From: Gammaproteobacteria bacterium
GTDB taxonomy: Bacteria > Pseudomonadota > Gammaproteobacteria > JAUZRS01
DNA: 33,986 bases
Direction of reading: 5' to 3'
Assembly: GCA_030950195.1 (NCBI GenBank)
Contig: JAUZRS010000171.1
Coordinates: 1-33,986 of the forward strand
The notes below the pieces were generated by a model. That model did no database searches and was not told the origin of the DNA. It worked only from the letters and a program-made list of their open reading frames with translations. Made by a program: the position numbers and the translations under genes. Below are positions 1-10,243 of this stretch, piece after piece (position 1 is the stretch's first letter; each line of letters opens with the position of its first letter).

Positions 1-2052
1 ACGCCCCAAACGGCGCTCCATCGGCGCAGGCACCGGCCCCAACAACTGCACGTGCTCAAAAGGCCATGTTTGTAACTCATCAGCCACCTGCTGTAAAAAG
101 TCCAACGCCTGTGTCTCCGCCACCGCTTCGGCGCGCACCATGGCCAAACGTGCAAAAGGCGGAAAACCCACCAGCCGCCGCTCGGCCAACAAAGTTTTAG
201 CCACCGCCGCATAACCCTCTTTAATCAACTGCAACAGCAGTGGGTGATCCGGTTGATGGGTTTGGATCAACACCTCACCGGCTTTTTCTCCTCGCCCTGA
301 ACGCCCCGCCACCTGCACCAGCAACTGCGCCAACTGCTCTTGAGCACGAAAATCAGCACTGAACAGCCCCTGATCAATGTCCAACAAACCCACCAAAGTG
401 ACGTTGGGAAAATGGTGGCCTTTGGCCAGCATCTGGGTGCCGATTAAAATATCCGCCTCCCCCTTTTTAACGCTGGCGAGCTTCTGCTCCAACTCGCCCT
501 TGCGACGGGTGCTGTCACGATCAATACGCACCACGCGGTGTTTAGGAAACCGCGCCAACAACACCTGTTCAATGCGTTCCGTGCCCTGCCCCAGCGCCAC
601 CAATTGATCCTCACCACACTGGCCACAACGCTGCGGTTTAGGCCGTTCATAACCGCAGTGATGGCAACGCAAGCGACCACTGCGGTGGTGAACCGTGGTG
701 TGGGCATCGCAGCGCGGGCAGTCGGCCATCCAACCACAGGCCTGACAAAACAGCACCGGTGCAAAGCCGCGTCGATTCAGAAACAGCAACACCTGCCCTC
801 GGTTATCAAGGTGTTTTTCCATCTCATGCAGCATTCCTGCTGCCAACCCTTCCTGCGGTTTTTGTGCGCGCAGATCCAACATGCGAATGCGTGGCGAACG
901 TGCATCAGCGGCGCGCTGTTTTAAAAACAGATGCCGATAATGGCCCGACAGCGCATTGTGCAAACTCTCCAACGACGGCGTGGCACTGCCCAACAGAATC
1001 GGCACCTTGGTCTGTGAAGCCCGCACCACCGCCAGATCCCGAGCGTGATAACGACAGCCCTCTTGCTGTTTAAAAGAGCCATCGTGTTCTTCATCCACCA
1101 CAATCAAACCAAGCTGTTTTAACGGCGCAAACACCGCCGAACGGGTACCGATCACAATTTTAGCCTCACCCGTCGTGCTCATCTGCCACGCGCAGAGCCG
1201 CTGACGCTCATTCAAACCCGAGTGCATCACCGCAATCGGCACCGCAAAACGACGTTCAAAACGGCTCACAATCTGCGGAGTCAAGCTGATCTCCGGTAGC
1301 AGCAACAGCACCTGCTGCTCACGCTGCAAAACCTTTTCAATCAGTTGCAGATAGACTTCCGTTTTACCACTGCCAGTAATGCCCTCCAATAAAAAAGGAA
1401 CAAAATGGCCTAATGTATTTGCCACCGCATCAATGGCCGTCTGCTGTTCGGCGTTGGCTTCTTTAGCCTGCTCTTTTCCGGCATTTTGCGAGACCGTCAA
1501 ACAGGGCAGCTCGGTTTCCAGCACCCACCCTTTTTCTCGTAACAACTTCATTGGCGTTCGCCACGACTGCAAACGCTGATTCAGCTCCCCCGCCGACAGA
1601 GGCTGGCTTTGCAGTGCGGTTACGATCTGCTGCTGTTTTGGGGCGCGTTTTAAATCGGCTTCTTTACCTGTGTCGCTCAAAGACCAAACGGATTCACCAC
1701 GGCTCTGCAACACCTCTCCCGAGCGCAGTGCCAGTGGCAACATCAGTTGCACCACCTCGCCAATGGGGTGTTGATAATAACGACTGGTCCAGCGTGCCAA
1801 ACGCACCAATTCAGCGGACAACACCGGTTTTATATCCAGCTGTTTATCGGCATTTTTTATTTTATTGGCAGGCAACTCACTCTCGGCAGCAAGCTGAATT
1901 AAAACGGCCCTTTTTTTACTGCGACCAAAAGAGACTTGGAAACGCTGCCCAGGATGGCAGTCGGCAATATCAACATCAGTAGGGGGGTAATAATCAAACA
2001 GTTTCGACAGCGGTGTCGGCACCGCCAGACGTAAAATACGCAAGACACTCAC
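1..2052 (-). CDS. priA: Primosomal protein N' (replication restart helicase PriA), 3' end truncated by window edge, GTG start
   Basis: Reverse-strand translation is open from GTG at 2052-2050 (VSVLRILRLAVPTPLSKLFDYYPP...). It contains the zinc-binding segment CQACGWMADCPRCDAHTTVHHRSGRLRCHHCGYERPKPQRCGQCG and the helicase segment DILIGTQMLAKGHHFPNVTLVGLLDIDQGLFSADFRAQEQLAQLLVQVAGRSGRGEKAGEVLIQT, both typical of PriA. Confidence 0.96.
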   Translation of the reverse strand, partial: MSVLRILRLAVPTPLSKLFDYYPPTDVDIADCHPGQRFQVSFGRSKKRAVLIQLAAESELPANKIKNADKQLDIKPVLSAELVRLARWTSRYYQHPIGEVVQLMLPLALRSGEVLQSRGESVWSLSDTGKEADLKRAPKQQQIVTALQSQPLSAGELNQRLQSWRTPMKLLREKGWVLETELPCLTVSQNAGKEQAKEANAEQQTAIDAVANTLGHFVPFLLEGITGSGKTEVYLQLIEKVLQREQQVLLLLPEISLTPQIVSRFERRFAVPIAVMHSGLNERQRLCAWQMSTTGEAKIVIGTRSAVFAPLKQLGLIVVDEEHDGSFKQQEGCRYHARDLAVVRASQTKVPILLGSATPSLESLHNALSGHYRHLFLKQRAADARSPRIRMLDLRAQKPQEGLAAGMLHEMEKHLDNRGQVLLFLNRRGFAPVLFCQACGWMADCPRCDAHTTVHHRSGRLRCHHCGYERPKPQRCGQCGEDQLVALGQGTERIEQVLLARFPKHRVVRIDRDSTRRKGELEQKLASVKKGEADILIGTQMLAKGHHFPNVTLVGLLDIDQGLFSADFRAQEQLAQLLVQVAGRSGRGEKAGEVLIQTHQPDHPLLLQLIKEGYAAVAKTLLAERRLVGFPPFARLAMVRAEAVAETQALDFLQQVADELQTWPFEHVQLLGPVPAPMERRLGR

Positions 2053-2396
2053 ACCGCCACACAGCGTGTTTCTGCACTCTCTGGGTCAATCAACAACTGC
2101 AATTCACAGTAGGCGTTTTCGCTCATGGTCGGCTCATCGCCACAACTGCACCCACTGACAATTTCGCTAAAAAAGACCCCAACCACCACCAGCAGATGTT
2201 CCGCCGTCACGGAGTAACGCAACACGGTCACGGCGATGTCACTGTCGTCCACCAACCCCGCCGATTGAGTGCCGTGCTCCAGTGGCAGAGCACCTGCAGT
2301 CAAGGTTTGTAACTCGGTTTTCAGCGTCTGTTGAAAAGCCTCGGTTTGCCACGCGGCGCGTGACAAAGGCAAACAGATCACCAGGTCAACACTCAA
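2049..2396 (-). CDS. Small conserved-type hypothetical protein overlapping the priA start by 4 nt
   Basis: 115-aa ORF in the same direction as plsC and priA, with short overlaps at both ends (2393-2396 and 2049-2052). This suggests translational coupling. Confidence 0.7.
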   Translation of the reverse strand: MSVDLVICLPLSRAAWQTEAFQQTLKTELQTLTAGALPLEHGTQSAGLVDDSDIAVTVLRYSVTAEHLLVVVGVFFSEIVSGCSCGDEPTMSENAYCELQLLIDPESAETRCVAV

Positions 2397-3157
2397 TTAT
2401 TTTCCACAGAAGTTAAACCACTGATCTCCAACATTTTTGTCTCAATCCAAGTCTCCGCTTCAGCGTTGATCTCATTGGCTGTCTTGCCCTCGGTACTGAT
2501 CGGCGCACCGATGCTCACGGTGATTTCTCCCGGCCATTTAATAAAACTGTGTTTCGGCCAAAACTCTCCAGCGTTGTGCGCCACTGGAATCACCGGCACG
2601 CCCATCTTTTCTGCCAGCACCGCCCCACCCATTTTATAACGAACCTTTTTACCAGGATCCACCCGCGTGCCTTCAGGAAAGACCACAATCCAACGACCGC
2701 TGTCGAGCCGCTCACGGCCTTGACGAATCATCTGCACAATGGCACGACGACCGGCGCTGCGATCAATGGCAATCGGCTCCAAGCTGTCCAACGCCCAACC
2801 AAAAAAGGGTATTTTCAGCAACTCTTTTTTTACCACCCAAACCTGCCGTGGCAATAAAATCGGCAGTTTAATCGTCTCCCAAGTGGATTGATGTTTGGCA
2901 AAGGCAATGCAAGGCTGATCAGGAATGTTTTCCAACCCCTCAACCCGACAGGTCACGCCACAGATCAACTCTAACCAAAAAATATTAAAGCGGTTCCAAA
3001 GGGTCGCCCATGCGTAATGCGCCTTCGGCGGCAAAACGCGCCGCGTCATAAACAGGGTCGAATTATGCAGCACCGAAACAATAGCCACCCCCAACCAATA
3101 GATCAGCGCGCGCAGATATAATCCCGACAACCAAATTTTATTTTCTTTTTTATTCAT
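2393..3157 (-). CDS. plsC: 1-acyl-sn-glycerol-3-phosphate acyltransferase (PlsC/LPLAT family)
   Basis: Protein contains AFAKHQSTWET (H-x4-D/E-like acyltransferase motif), VFPEGTR and the AHNAGEFWP region. Likely start is Met at 3157 (MNKKENKIW) rather than 3205. Confidence 0.9.
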   Translation of the reverse strand: MNKKENKIWLSGLYLRALIYWLGVAIVSVLHNSTLFMTRRVLPPKAHYAWATLWNRFNIFWLELICGVTCRVEGLENIPDQPCIAFAKHQSTWETIKLPILLPRQVWVVKKELLKIPFFGWALDSLEPIAIDRSAGRRAIVQMIRQGRERLDSGRWIVVFPEGTRVDPGKKVRYKMGGAVLAEKMGVPVIPVAHNAGEFWPKHSFIKWPGEITVSIGAPISTEGKTANEINAEAETWIETKMLEISGLTSVENN

Positions 3158-3214
3158 TAATTTTAAACCTGTTGGAATAAATCCCATAAAAAAATAGGAT
3201 AACACCTTATATTC

Positions 3215-3292
3215 GTAGGGGCGGATTCCATATCCGCCCTTGGATAGAATATCGCTACAGGTGAGCAGGGCAGATATTGAATCTGCCCCTAC
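3215..3292. repeat. Paired inverted REP-like palindromes (REPIN-like element, GTAG class)
   Basis: GTAGGGGCGGATTCCATATCCGCCC at 3215-3239 faces its inverted relative GGGCAGATATTGAATCTGCCCCTAC at 3268-3292. Each unit is itself an imperfect palindrome. Confidence 0.7.
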
Positions 3293-3834
3293 CTCAACAC
3301 ATGATCAACAAATGCACTCAAGTCAGCATAAACAGGCACATCACCCAAACCACTTAAATTATGCTGCGTCCGCTGGCCTTTACCGGTCAACACCAAGATT
3401 GGCTTGGCACCCACGGCCAAGGCCGCTTGCAGATCACCCAAAGCGTCTCCCACAAAGGCAACCCCCTTTAGATCCACATCCAGCCGTTTGGCCACATCGT
3501 GCAACAAACCCGGTTTGGGTTTACGGCAAGCGCATTGCTCATCCGGTGCATGAGGGCAAAAAAACAGACCCTCCAACTGACCCCCCACCTGTCGCAACAG
3601 CCGGTGCAACTTCTGATTCATGGCGTAAAACTCATCCAGAGTAAAATAACCGCGCGCCAAACCCGATTGATTGGTTACCACCACCACCCGATAACCCGCT
3701 TGGTTCAAGCGCGCAATCGCCTCCAAACTGCCTGAGATCGGCTGCCACTCGTCAACGGATTTAATGTAATTATCGGAATCGTGATTGATCACCCCATCAC
3801 GATCCAAAATAACCAACTTCATCGCCGTCGTCAC
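3289..3834 (-). CDS. gmhB: D-glycero-beta-D-manno-heptose 1,7-bisphosphate 7-phosphatase
   Basis: HAD signature LVILDRDGVINHDSDNYIKS; FFCPHAPDEQCACRKPKPGLL zinc-binding loop; FVGDALGDLQAA. Located next to glyS as in many gammaproteobacteria. Confidence 0.95.
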   Translation of the reverse strand: MTTAMKLVILDRDGVINHDSDNYIKSVDEWQPISGSLEAIARLNQAGYRVVVVTNQSGLARGYFTLDEFYAMNQKLHRLLRQVGGQLEGLFFCPHAPDEQCACRKPKPGLLHDVAKRLDVDLKGVAFVGDALGDLQAALAVGAKPILVLTGKGQRTQHNLSGLGDVPVYADLSAFVDHVLR

Positions 3835-5900
3835 GACGACAACCGCGCCAGATCAGCAACACGCAAAAAGAGGCCGCTGACTTGGTTCAGCAGCGCAATG
3901 CGATTGGCGCGCACGGTTAGATCTTCATCCATCACCATCACCTGATCAAAAAACAGATCCACAGGCTCTTTCAAAGCCGCTAAGGCGGTCAGTGCAGGGG
4001 CGTAATCTCGCGCCGCAAACAGCGCCTCAGTCTGCTGTGCCAAACCCGCAACCGCCGCAAACAGGTCGCGTTCCGCTGCCGCCACAAACAGACTCTGATC
4101 CAGTGCCACCGGCTCACCTTCGACCTTTTTCAAGATATTTTGAATGCGTTTATTCGCCGCCGCCAAACTCTCAGCTGCCTCCAGCTTTTGGAACAGCGCC
4201 ACCGCACGCACCCGCTGATCAAAGTCCAACGGTTGGGTCGGGCGCAAACTCAACACCGCCTCCACCACACTGGCCTCAATAGCGGCATCGGCGTAATAGG
4301 CTTTCAAACGCTCCAGCATGTAGTCAAGAGTTACTTCAATCGCGGCTTCCGCATCGGTCTTGTCAGACAAACCCGCCGCCGCCTGTTGCAACAACGCACG
4401 CAGATCCAGCGGCAGACGACGTTCAATCATGATCCGCAACAGACCCAAGGCCGTACGACGCAGGGCAAAAGGATCTTTGGTGCCGGTGGGTTTTTGGCCG
4501 ATGGCAAAAATCCCCAATAACGTATCCACCTTGTCGGCAATAGCCAAAGCCTGTCCCACAGCACCGACCGGCAGATCGTCACCCGCATGGCGCGGTTGAT
4601 ACTGCTCGCTCATCGCCGCCACCACCGCCGCCGCTTCGCCGTCGTTGTTGGCGTAATAACCACCCATCACCCCTTGTAAGGAGGTGAATTCGCACACCAT
4701 GTCGCTCATCAAATCGCACTTGGCCAGCTCAGCGGCACGGCGCGCATGTTTCACATCGGCACCGATCTGCTCCGCCACCCAAGCGGCCAACTTCGCCACC
4801 CGCTCCGACTTATCAAACAGGGTTCCGAGCTGTTTCTGAAACAAGACGCTCTTTAAGGAATCTCGCCGCGAGGCCAAGGTCTGCTTGCGATCTTGATCCC
4901 AGAAAAACATCGCATCGCTGAAACGTGGCCGAATCACGCGCTCATTGCCCTCACGCACCTGCGCCAGATCTCTGCTCTCAATGTTGCTGATGGTGATAAA
5001 ATAGGGCATCAATTTGCCCTCAGCGGAGAGCAACGGGAAGTATTTTTGGTTATCCTGCATGGTGGTGATCAACACCTCCTGCGGCACCTGTAAAAATTCG
5101 GCTTCAAAACCACCCAGCACCGCCACCGGCCACTCCACCAACGCCGTCACTTCATCCAACAGCGCCGCATCCATCACCGCCACACCGTTCTGTTCTGCGG
5201 CAGCGGCCTCCACTTGACGCACAATTTCAGCTCGACGCTGCGGGTAATCCACCCGCACCTTGCCCTGCTCTTGCAAGGTGCTGACGTAATCCGCCGCCGT
5301 GGCAATTTCGATCTCCTGCGGAGCGTGGAAACGATGGCCGCGTGTGCAGCCCACGGTACGCAGACCCAGCACGGTGGTCTCAACCACCTCAGCGCCAAAG
5401 CGCAGCAACACCCAATGAACCGGGCGGACAAACTCCTCTTCACCCGCGCCCCAACGCATCCGCTTTGGAATCGGCAACGCCGCCAACGCCGTCTCGATCA
5501 TGGTCGCCAACAGCGCCGTGGTCTGCTGCCCTTGTTGCAGACTGCGAAACACCAGCCACGCGCCCTTTTTAGTTTCCATCTGTTCCAAGTCGGCCACATC
5601 AACACCACAGGAGCGGGCAAAACCGCTGGCGGCTTTGCTTGGCTTGCCCTCAGCATCAAAGGCCGCTTGCAGCGCAGGGCCGCGCCGTTCAACGGCTTTG
5701 TCTGCCTGTTTTTCTGCCAAACCAGTGACGATCAAGGCCAAACGCCGAGGACTGGCGTAGGCGCTGACCTGCGCAAAGTTAAGCTGATGTGATTTTAAGC
5801 TGGCACTAAAACCGTCCCGAAAGGCCTCTGATAATGTTTGCAGGGCTTTGGGTGGCAACTCTTCGGTGCCAATTTCAATCAACAGATCGTGCTGGCTCAT
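3831..5900 (-). CDS. glyS: Glycine--tRNA ligase beta subunit
   Basis: [20 protein letters not shown]...; DPFALRR(T)ALGLLRIM; full-length 689 aa. Confidence 0.98.
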   Translation of the reverse strand: MSQHDLLIEIGTEELPPKALQTLSEAFRDGFSASLKSHQLNFAQVSAYASPRRLALIVTGLAEKQADKAVERRGPALQAAFDAEGKPSKAASGFARSCGVDVADLEQMETKKGAWLVFRSLQQGQQTTALLATMIETALAALPIPKRMRWGAGEEEFVRPVHWVLLRFGAEVVETTVLGLRTVGCTRGHRFHAPQEIEIATAADYVSTLQEQGKVRVDYPQRRAEIVRQVEAAAAEQNGVAVMDAALLDEVTALVEWPVAVLGGFEAEFLQVPQEVLITTMQDNQKYFPLLSAEGKLMPYFITISNIESRDLAQVREGNERVIRPRFSDAMFFWDQDRKQTLASRRDSLKSVLFQKQLGTLFDKSERVAKLAAWVAEQIGADVKHARRAAELAKCDLMSDMVCEFTSLQGVMGGYYANNDGEAAAVVAAMSEQYQPRHAGDDLPVGAVGQALAIADKVDTLLGIFAIGQKPTGTKDPFALRRTALGLLRIMIERRLPLDLRALLQQAAAGLSDKTDAEAAIEVTLDYMLERLKAYYADAAIEASVVEAVLSLRPTQPLDFDQRVRAVALFQKLEAAESLAAANKRIQNILKKVEGEPVALDQSLFVAAAERDLFAAVAGLAQQTEALFAARDYAPALTALAALKEPVDLFFDQVMVMDEDLTVRANRIALLNQVSGLFLRVADLARLSS

Positions 5901-6832
5901 GAGGCGGCCTCCGGTGTTTTATTCAGCAGTGGAAAACCCAACTCTTCACGCGCCGCGTAGTAAGCCTCGGCCACCGCTCGCGAGAGCGCCCGAATGCGCA
6001 AAATGTAACGCTGACGTTCTGTGACTGAAATCGCGTGACGCGCATCCAACAGATTAAAATTATGCGAGGCTTGCAGAATCTGCTCATAAGCGGGCAGTGC
6101 CAAACCCGCCTCGATCAGCCGTTGACTCTCCGTTTCACAGCGATCAAACGCGGCAAACAGCGCCTCCGTATTGGCGTGCTCGAAGTTATAGGTCGATTGC
6201 TCCACTTCATTTTGATGAAACACATCACCGTAACTGACCGTGCCAAGCGGCCCGTTTGACCAGACCAGATCATAAACGCTCTTCACCCCTTGCAGGTACA
6301 TGGCGATGCGTTCCAACCCGTAGGTAAGCTCGCCGGTCACGGGACGACACTCCAGACCGCCCACTTGTTGGAAATAGGTAAATTGGCTCACTTCCATGCC
6401 GTTGAGCCACACTTCCCAACCCAGACCCCACGCACCCAAAGTAGGCGACTCCCAATTGTCTTCGACAAAACGGATGTCATGCACCAGCGGATCAACCCCC
6501 ACGGTGCGCAAGGAGTCAAGATACAGCTCTTGAATGTTAATCGGCGAGGGTTTGAGCATCACCTGAAACTGATAATAATGCTGCAAACGGTTAGGGTTTT
6601 TGCCGTAACGCCCGTCGGTGGGGCGGCGGGAAGGCTGCACATAGGCCGCTGACCACGGCTCAGGGCCGATGGCACGCAAAAAGGTAGCGGGATGAAAGGT
6701 CCCTGCCCCCATCTCCATATCGTAGGGTTGCAGCAGCACACAGCCCTGCTTCGCCCAGTAAGTTTGCAGAGCCAGAATCAGCCCCTGAAAAGTAGACACA
6801 TCGTGCGCAGCGGCATCTGAAGTCACAGCCAA
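5897..6832 (-). CDS. glyQ: Glycine--tRNA ligase alpha subunit
   Basis: [47 protein letters not shown]...; full-length 311 aa. Confidence 0.98.
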   Translation of the reverse strand: MAVTSDAAAHDVSTFQGLILALQTYWAKQGCVLLQPYDMEMGAGTFHPATFLRAIGPEPWSAAYVQPSRRPTDGRYGKNPNRLQHYYQFQVMLKPSPINIQELYLDSLRTVGVDPLVHDIRFVEDNWESPTLGAWGLGWEVWLNGMEVSQFTYFQQVGGLECRPVTGELTYGLERIAMYLQGVKSVYDLVWSNGPLGTVSYGDVFHQNEVEQSTYNFEHANTEALFAAFDRCETESQRLIEAGLALPAYEQILQASHNFNLLDARHAISVTERQRYILRIRALSRAVAEAYYAAREELGFPLLNKTPEAAS

Positions 6833-6978
6833 AACCCTTCTTTTGAGTCAAAACAGAAAGGCGGGGAGTATACCTTACGGCTTGGGGATCGGATACTGAC
6901 GCTGTACAACACCACTCAACGCATGTAATGTCGAATAGTAATTAACAACCTACAAAAATGATGAAATAGGACAATTCT

Positions 6979-8160
6979 ATGCTATCAATATCCGACACCT
7001 CTATTGAAGATGCCTCAGCCGCCATTCTAAAGGCAGGTTATAACGTTTCATTTCTCGTTCCAACTCAAACAGGCTTGGATAAATCAATTCTGGACGCACA
7101 TCAATTTTTAAGATCTTTTTTTAAAAGAACAGGGCTACACGATTATAACCAACAAAATCAAGGAAATAAAAAATGTGTGGAGGCTAAATTTCTCTACAAA
7201 CACGAATCATTTTCAGTCAAAGCCTCTCTATACAGACCAAACACCAAAAAAGGTGATCCGCGAATTTGGATTTATGGCCTAAAAAGATTTGCAAAAGCAA
7301 GAAATTTATTAGCATTAATTGTTCTCGAACAACAACTGTACATATTTAACTGCTCCAACAAGACCGACTTTTATAACGCTTTACATCACTCATTACCAAA
7401 ACCACATAAAACACTTAGTCCAATCGCTAAAGAACTACTAAAAAAATTAAAAATAATTTCAAAAAAAGGTTTTATTCCCACCATTATTCACGGTGATACC
7501 GGAGTTGGAATGACCCTTGAAGCGGAACTAGGAATTTCTGCAAACTCCAGCCCAACACCCGACTATCATGGTATAGAATTAAAAGCATCGAGGGTGACCA
7601 CCCAGAACAAACAAAGAAATAGAAACCAGCTTTTTTCAAAAATACCAAATTGGAAACTAAGCCCAGTCTCGTCAGCAAGGCAACTAATAAGCCTAAGAGG
7701 CTATAGAGATGAAGAAGGGCATCAAGCACTAAGGCCAACTGTTAGCGGAAACAGGGTTAACAAACAAGGACTATACCTAGACATTGATTATGCAAATAAT
7801 TATTTGAGACAGATGTTTTCAAATCCAGAAAAAAATTTAAAAGAACATGACACAACATGGTTAATAAATGATCTAAAAAAAACATTATTAAAAAAACACC
7901 AAGAAACATTTTGGGTAAAGGCACAACACAAAAAAATAAATTCCCATGAATTATTTCATTACACAGAGGTAGAGCACACATCCAACCCCTACATAGATAA
8001 ATTTGAAACACTAATAGAAACCGGCCTCATCACACTAGACTACACAATGCATATAAAATCAACTGGAAAAATAAGAGATCATGGCTACTTATTTAAATTG
8101 AATCAAAATAATAAACATGCCCTCTTTCCAAACTCTATCAAATACAGGTTAGCCGAGTGA
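6979..8160 (+). CDS. Type II restriction endonuclease, MvaI/BcnI family
   Basis: IIHGDTGVGMTLEAELGISANSSPTPDYHGIELKASR matches the MvaI/BcnI family pattern (GxGxTLE...D..GIELKxxR). AT-rich; ends 1 nt from the convergent methyltransferase. Confidence 0.87.
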   Translation: MLSISDTSIEDASAAILKAGYNVSFLVPTQTGLDKSILDAHQFLRSFFKRTGLHDYNQQNQGNKKCVEAKFLYKHESFSVKASLYRPNTKKGDPRIWIYGLKRFAKARNLLALIVLEQQLYIFNCSNKTDFYNALHHSLPKPHKTLSPIAKELLKKLKIISKKGFIPTIIHGDTGVGMTLEAELGISANSSPTPDYHGIELKASRVTTQNKQRNRNQLFSKIPNWKLSPVSSARQLISLRGYRDEEGHQALRPTVSGNRVNKQGLYLDIDYANNYLRQMFSNPEKNLKEHDTTWLINDLKKTLLKKHQETFWVKAQHKKINSHELFHYTEVEHTSNPYIDKFETLIETGLITLDYTMHIKSTGKIRDHGYLFKLNQNNKHALFPNSIKYRLAE

Positions 8161-8161
8161 A

Positions 8162-9769
8162 TTATTTCCCCAAGGCCAATAACTCTCGACAAACTCTTCC
8201 TAACGCCTCCGCCAGAATAGGGGGGACAGCATTCCCAACCTGGGTATACTGAGGCACCTCAAACTGCCTCATCTTTCCTCCTGTTGTCACTTTAGATCTA
8301 AATTCAAATTTATCAGGAAATGATTGAAAACGCGCCATCTCTCTTACGGTTAAAGTACGAAGCTGTTTATCATCATAATGACAAGCATCATCAGGAATTG
8401 ACAGTGCAGCTGGTGCTGGTAGATAGGACTTTAATGCTCGTTGCGTTTGCTTCTTAGTTTTAATTAACACTAAAAAACTCTCCAACTCTTCTTTTGAAGA
8501 AAAAAAACATGGCTCACCACCCGAATCAATAAAACTGTATTTTTTTATAGAATCAAATACTAAATCAGAAATATCGGCAACCAAAGGATCCTTAATAAAC
8601 AACTTCAGCTCCTTAATCACGCTTTTATCATCCATCTCATTAATAATTTGATACAATCTAAATCGCGCCTTAACCCGTAGACTATTCGACCTTAACTCAT
8701 GATTAGGGGGAACTCCGCCCTTATGACTGGATAACGTATCTAGAGTTTTAGATAATTTATTAACAACCTTCACATAATGACTTTTTCTTCCAACTAAACC
8801 AGCCACCTTAATATCATCAATAGCATCATGCACAGTCGCAGCCTCATTTCCAAAAGGACTTTCTTTTAATATATTAAAAGGAAACTCATCAAAAATAGGA
8901 TGCCCTTTATTTAGGTCATAGTAGAAATTAGAATCATATTCACAATTACCCTTACCCTGAACTTCAGCTAAAAAATCAAGAGACCTGGAAAAAACTTTTC
9001 GCCCAATCTCACCCAGCCTTCCACTTGACATTATTTTTTTGACCAAAGACACCTCAAAACACAACATAATAAATCGGGGTCTATTTTGTGCTGCCCCAAC
9101 AAACTTAGCATTTATATGCAAACATACTGGAACATACCCACATTTTTTTAATGAAAATGCTTTTGCGACCTCAAACCAAGCGTAATACAACTTACCCTCG
9201 GACTTAAACGCTCTCAATATGCCCGTTACATTTTCAAGCAACACCATTTTTGGCTTAATCTTACTGCAAAAGTCAGCAAAAGCCCAAGGGAGTTGATTTT
9301 TATCAGAATCACGATTACGCAAACCCGCCATACTAAAACTTTGACAAGGTGGTCCACCCGAAACAAGGTCAACCTGACCATCACCAAATGAGTTGGAAAT
9401 TTCTTTTCTAAGTTTGTTAGATCGAGCTACAAACCCATTTAAATCTCTTATATCTCCTATCAACATCCCACCCTTTAAATCATTGAAATTCGTGGGCTTA
9501 GGAATGTCAGAAAAAACTTCGCTTTTTGGCAACTGAGAAGAAATACGGTAGTCCTCTCTCAACCGACGAGGATCATGCTTCTTGAATCTAGATTTAAGCC
9601 AAAAACAATGGGATATATCTTTACTATTTAAATTTTCATTTAATAGATTATAAGCAAATGTTTCAGCCGCCATCGCTGAGACCTCATTGGCAAGCACTAA
9701 TTTAAACCCAGAGGATTTCATGCCTATACTCAACCCACCACAGCCTGCAAACAATTCAATATATTTCAT
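8162..9769 (-). CDS. DNA (cytosine-5-)-methyltransferase, type II R-M modification subunit
   Basis: MKYIELFAGCGGLSIGMKSSGF (motif I), VSGGPPCQSFSMAGLRNRD (motif IV PCQ), VLLENVTGIL (motif VI ENV), AQNRPRFIMLCF, and QVGNAVPPILAEALG (motif X). Likely start is Met at 9769. Confidence 0.95.
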   Translation of the reverse strand: MKYIELFAGCGGLSIGMKSSGFKLVLANEVSAMAAETFAYNLLNENLNSKDISHCFWLKSRFKKHDPRRLREDYRISSQLPKSEVFSDIPKPTNFNDLKGGMLIGDIRDLNGFVARSNKLRKEISNSFGDGQVDLVSGGPPCQSFSMAGLRNRDSDKNQLPWAFADFCSKIKPKMVLLENVTGILRAFKSEGKLYYAWFEVAKAFSLKKCGYVPVCLHINAKFVGAAQNRPRFIMLCFEVSLVKKIMSSGRLGEIGRKVFSRSLDFLAEVQGKGNCEYDSNFYYDLNKGHPIFDEFPFNILKESPFGNEAATVHDAIDDIKVAGLVGRKSHYVKVVNKLSKTLDTLSSHKGGVPPNHELRSNSLRVKARFRLYQIINEMDDKSVIKELKLFIKDPLVADISDLVFDSIKKYSFIDSGGEPCFFSSKEELESFLVLIKTKKQTQRALKSYLPAPAALSIPDDACHYDDKQLRTLTVREMARFQSFPDKFEFRSKVTTGGKMRQFEVPQYTQVGNAVPPILAEALGRVCRELLALGK

Positions 9770-9863
9770 GCAATGACCAGCAACAGTGAAAAAAATTATG
9801 ATATACAAATAAGCTTATAATGTCCAGGCCATTACAATAAAATAATTCAAGAGAACAACAACC

Positions 9864-10140
9864 ATGTGGCTTGGATTCAAAAATAGATAACCCAAAGCCT
9901 ACCCGAAAGGCTTTCACCTCATTACCGCCGAGGTGCTACACCAACTGCCCGAAATCAAACCACGCTCCATAGGAATTCTAAACCTGTTTATCAAACACAC
10001 CTCCGCCTCATTGACCATCAATGAAAACGCAGATCCTACAGTCAGAATGGATTTTGAGAACTATTTTCAACGAGCTGTACCAGAAAAATAAGCCTATTAT
10101 CAGTACCTTGATGAAGGCAGTGATGATCTACCTGCCTAAT
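9864..10140 (+). pseudogene. Decayed duplicate of yjbQ (5' about two thirds)
   Basis: Nearly identical at nucleotide level to 12334-12604 (e.g. AACCTGTTTATCAAACACACCTCCGCCTCATT.ACCATCAATGAAAACGCAGATCCTACAGTCAGAATGGATTTTGAGAACTATTTTCAACGAGCTGT). It carries a 5-nt insertion after ATGTGGCTT, an in-frame stop (AAATAG/AAATAA) and a truncated 3' end. Confidence 0.93.
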
Positions 10141-10192
10141 AATTGATTAGCAAGAAAATCGTGTCAATGCGCAACATCAGTCAACCATTGCC

Positions 10193-10243
10193 CACGGTAC
10201 GCAAAGAATCAAGATACAGCTCTTGAATGTTAATCAGCGAGGG
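10193..10243. repeat. Short duplicated fragment of glyQ (direct copy of about 6498-6550)
   Basis: cccacggtacgcaaagaatcaagatacagctcttgaatgttaatcagcgaggg compared with glyQ plus-strand text cccacggtgcgcaaggagtcaagatacagctcttgaatgttaatcggcgaggg: about 4 differences in about 53 nt. Confidence 0.88.

Noticed and set aside
444-1982. ORFs at 444-764(-), 538-924(+), 759-1073(+), 1379-1579(+), 1551-1982(+)
   Set aside because: All lie within or antisense to priA, which is open through the window edge and therefore missing from the ORF track.
3992-5792. Multiple plus-strand ORFs antisense to glyS (e.g. 3992-4282, 4140-4520, 5214-5792)
   Set aside because: Fully antisense to a clear full-length glyS; compositions are typical of shadow ORFs in GC-rich genes and no family motif is visible.
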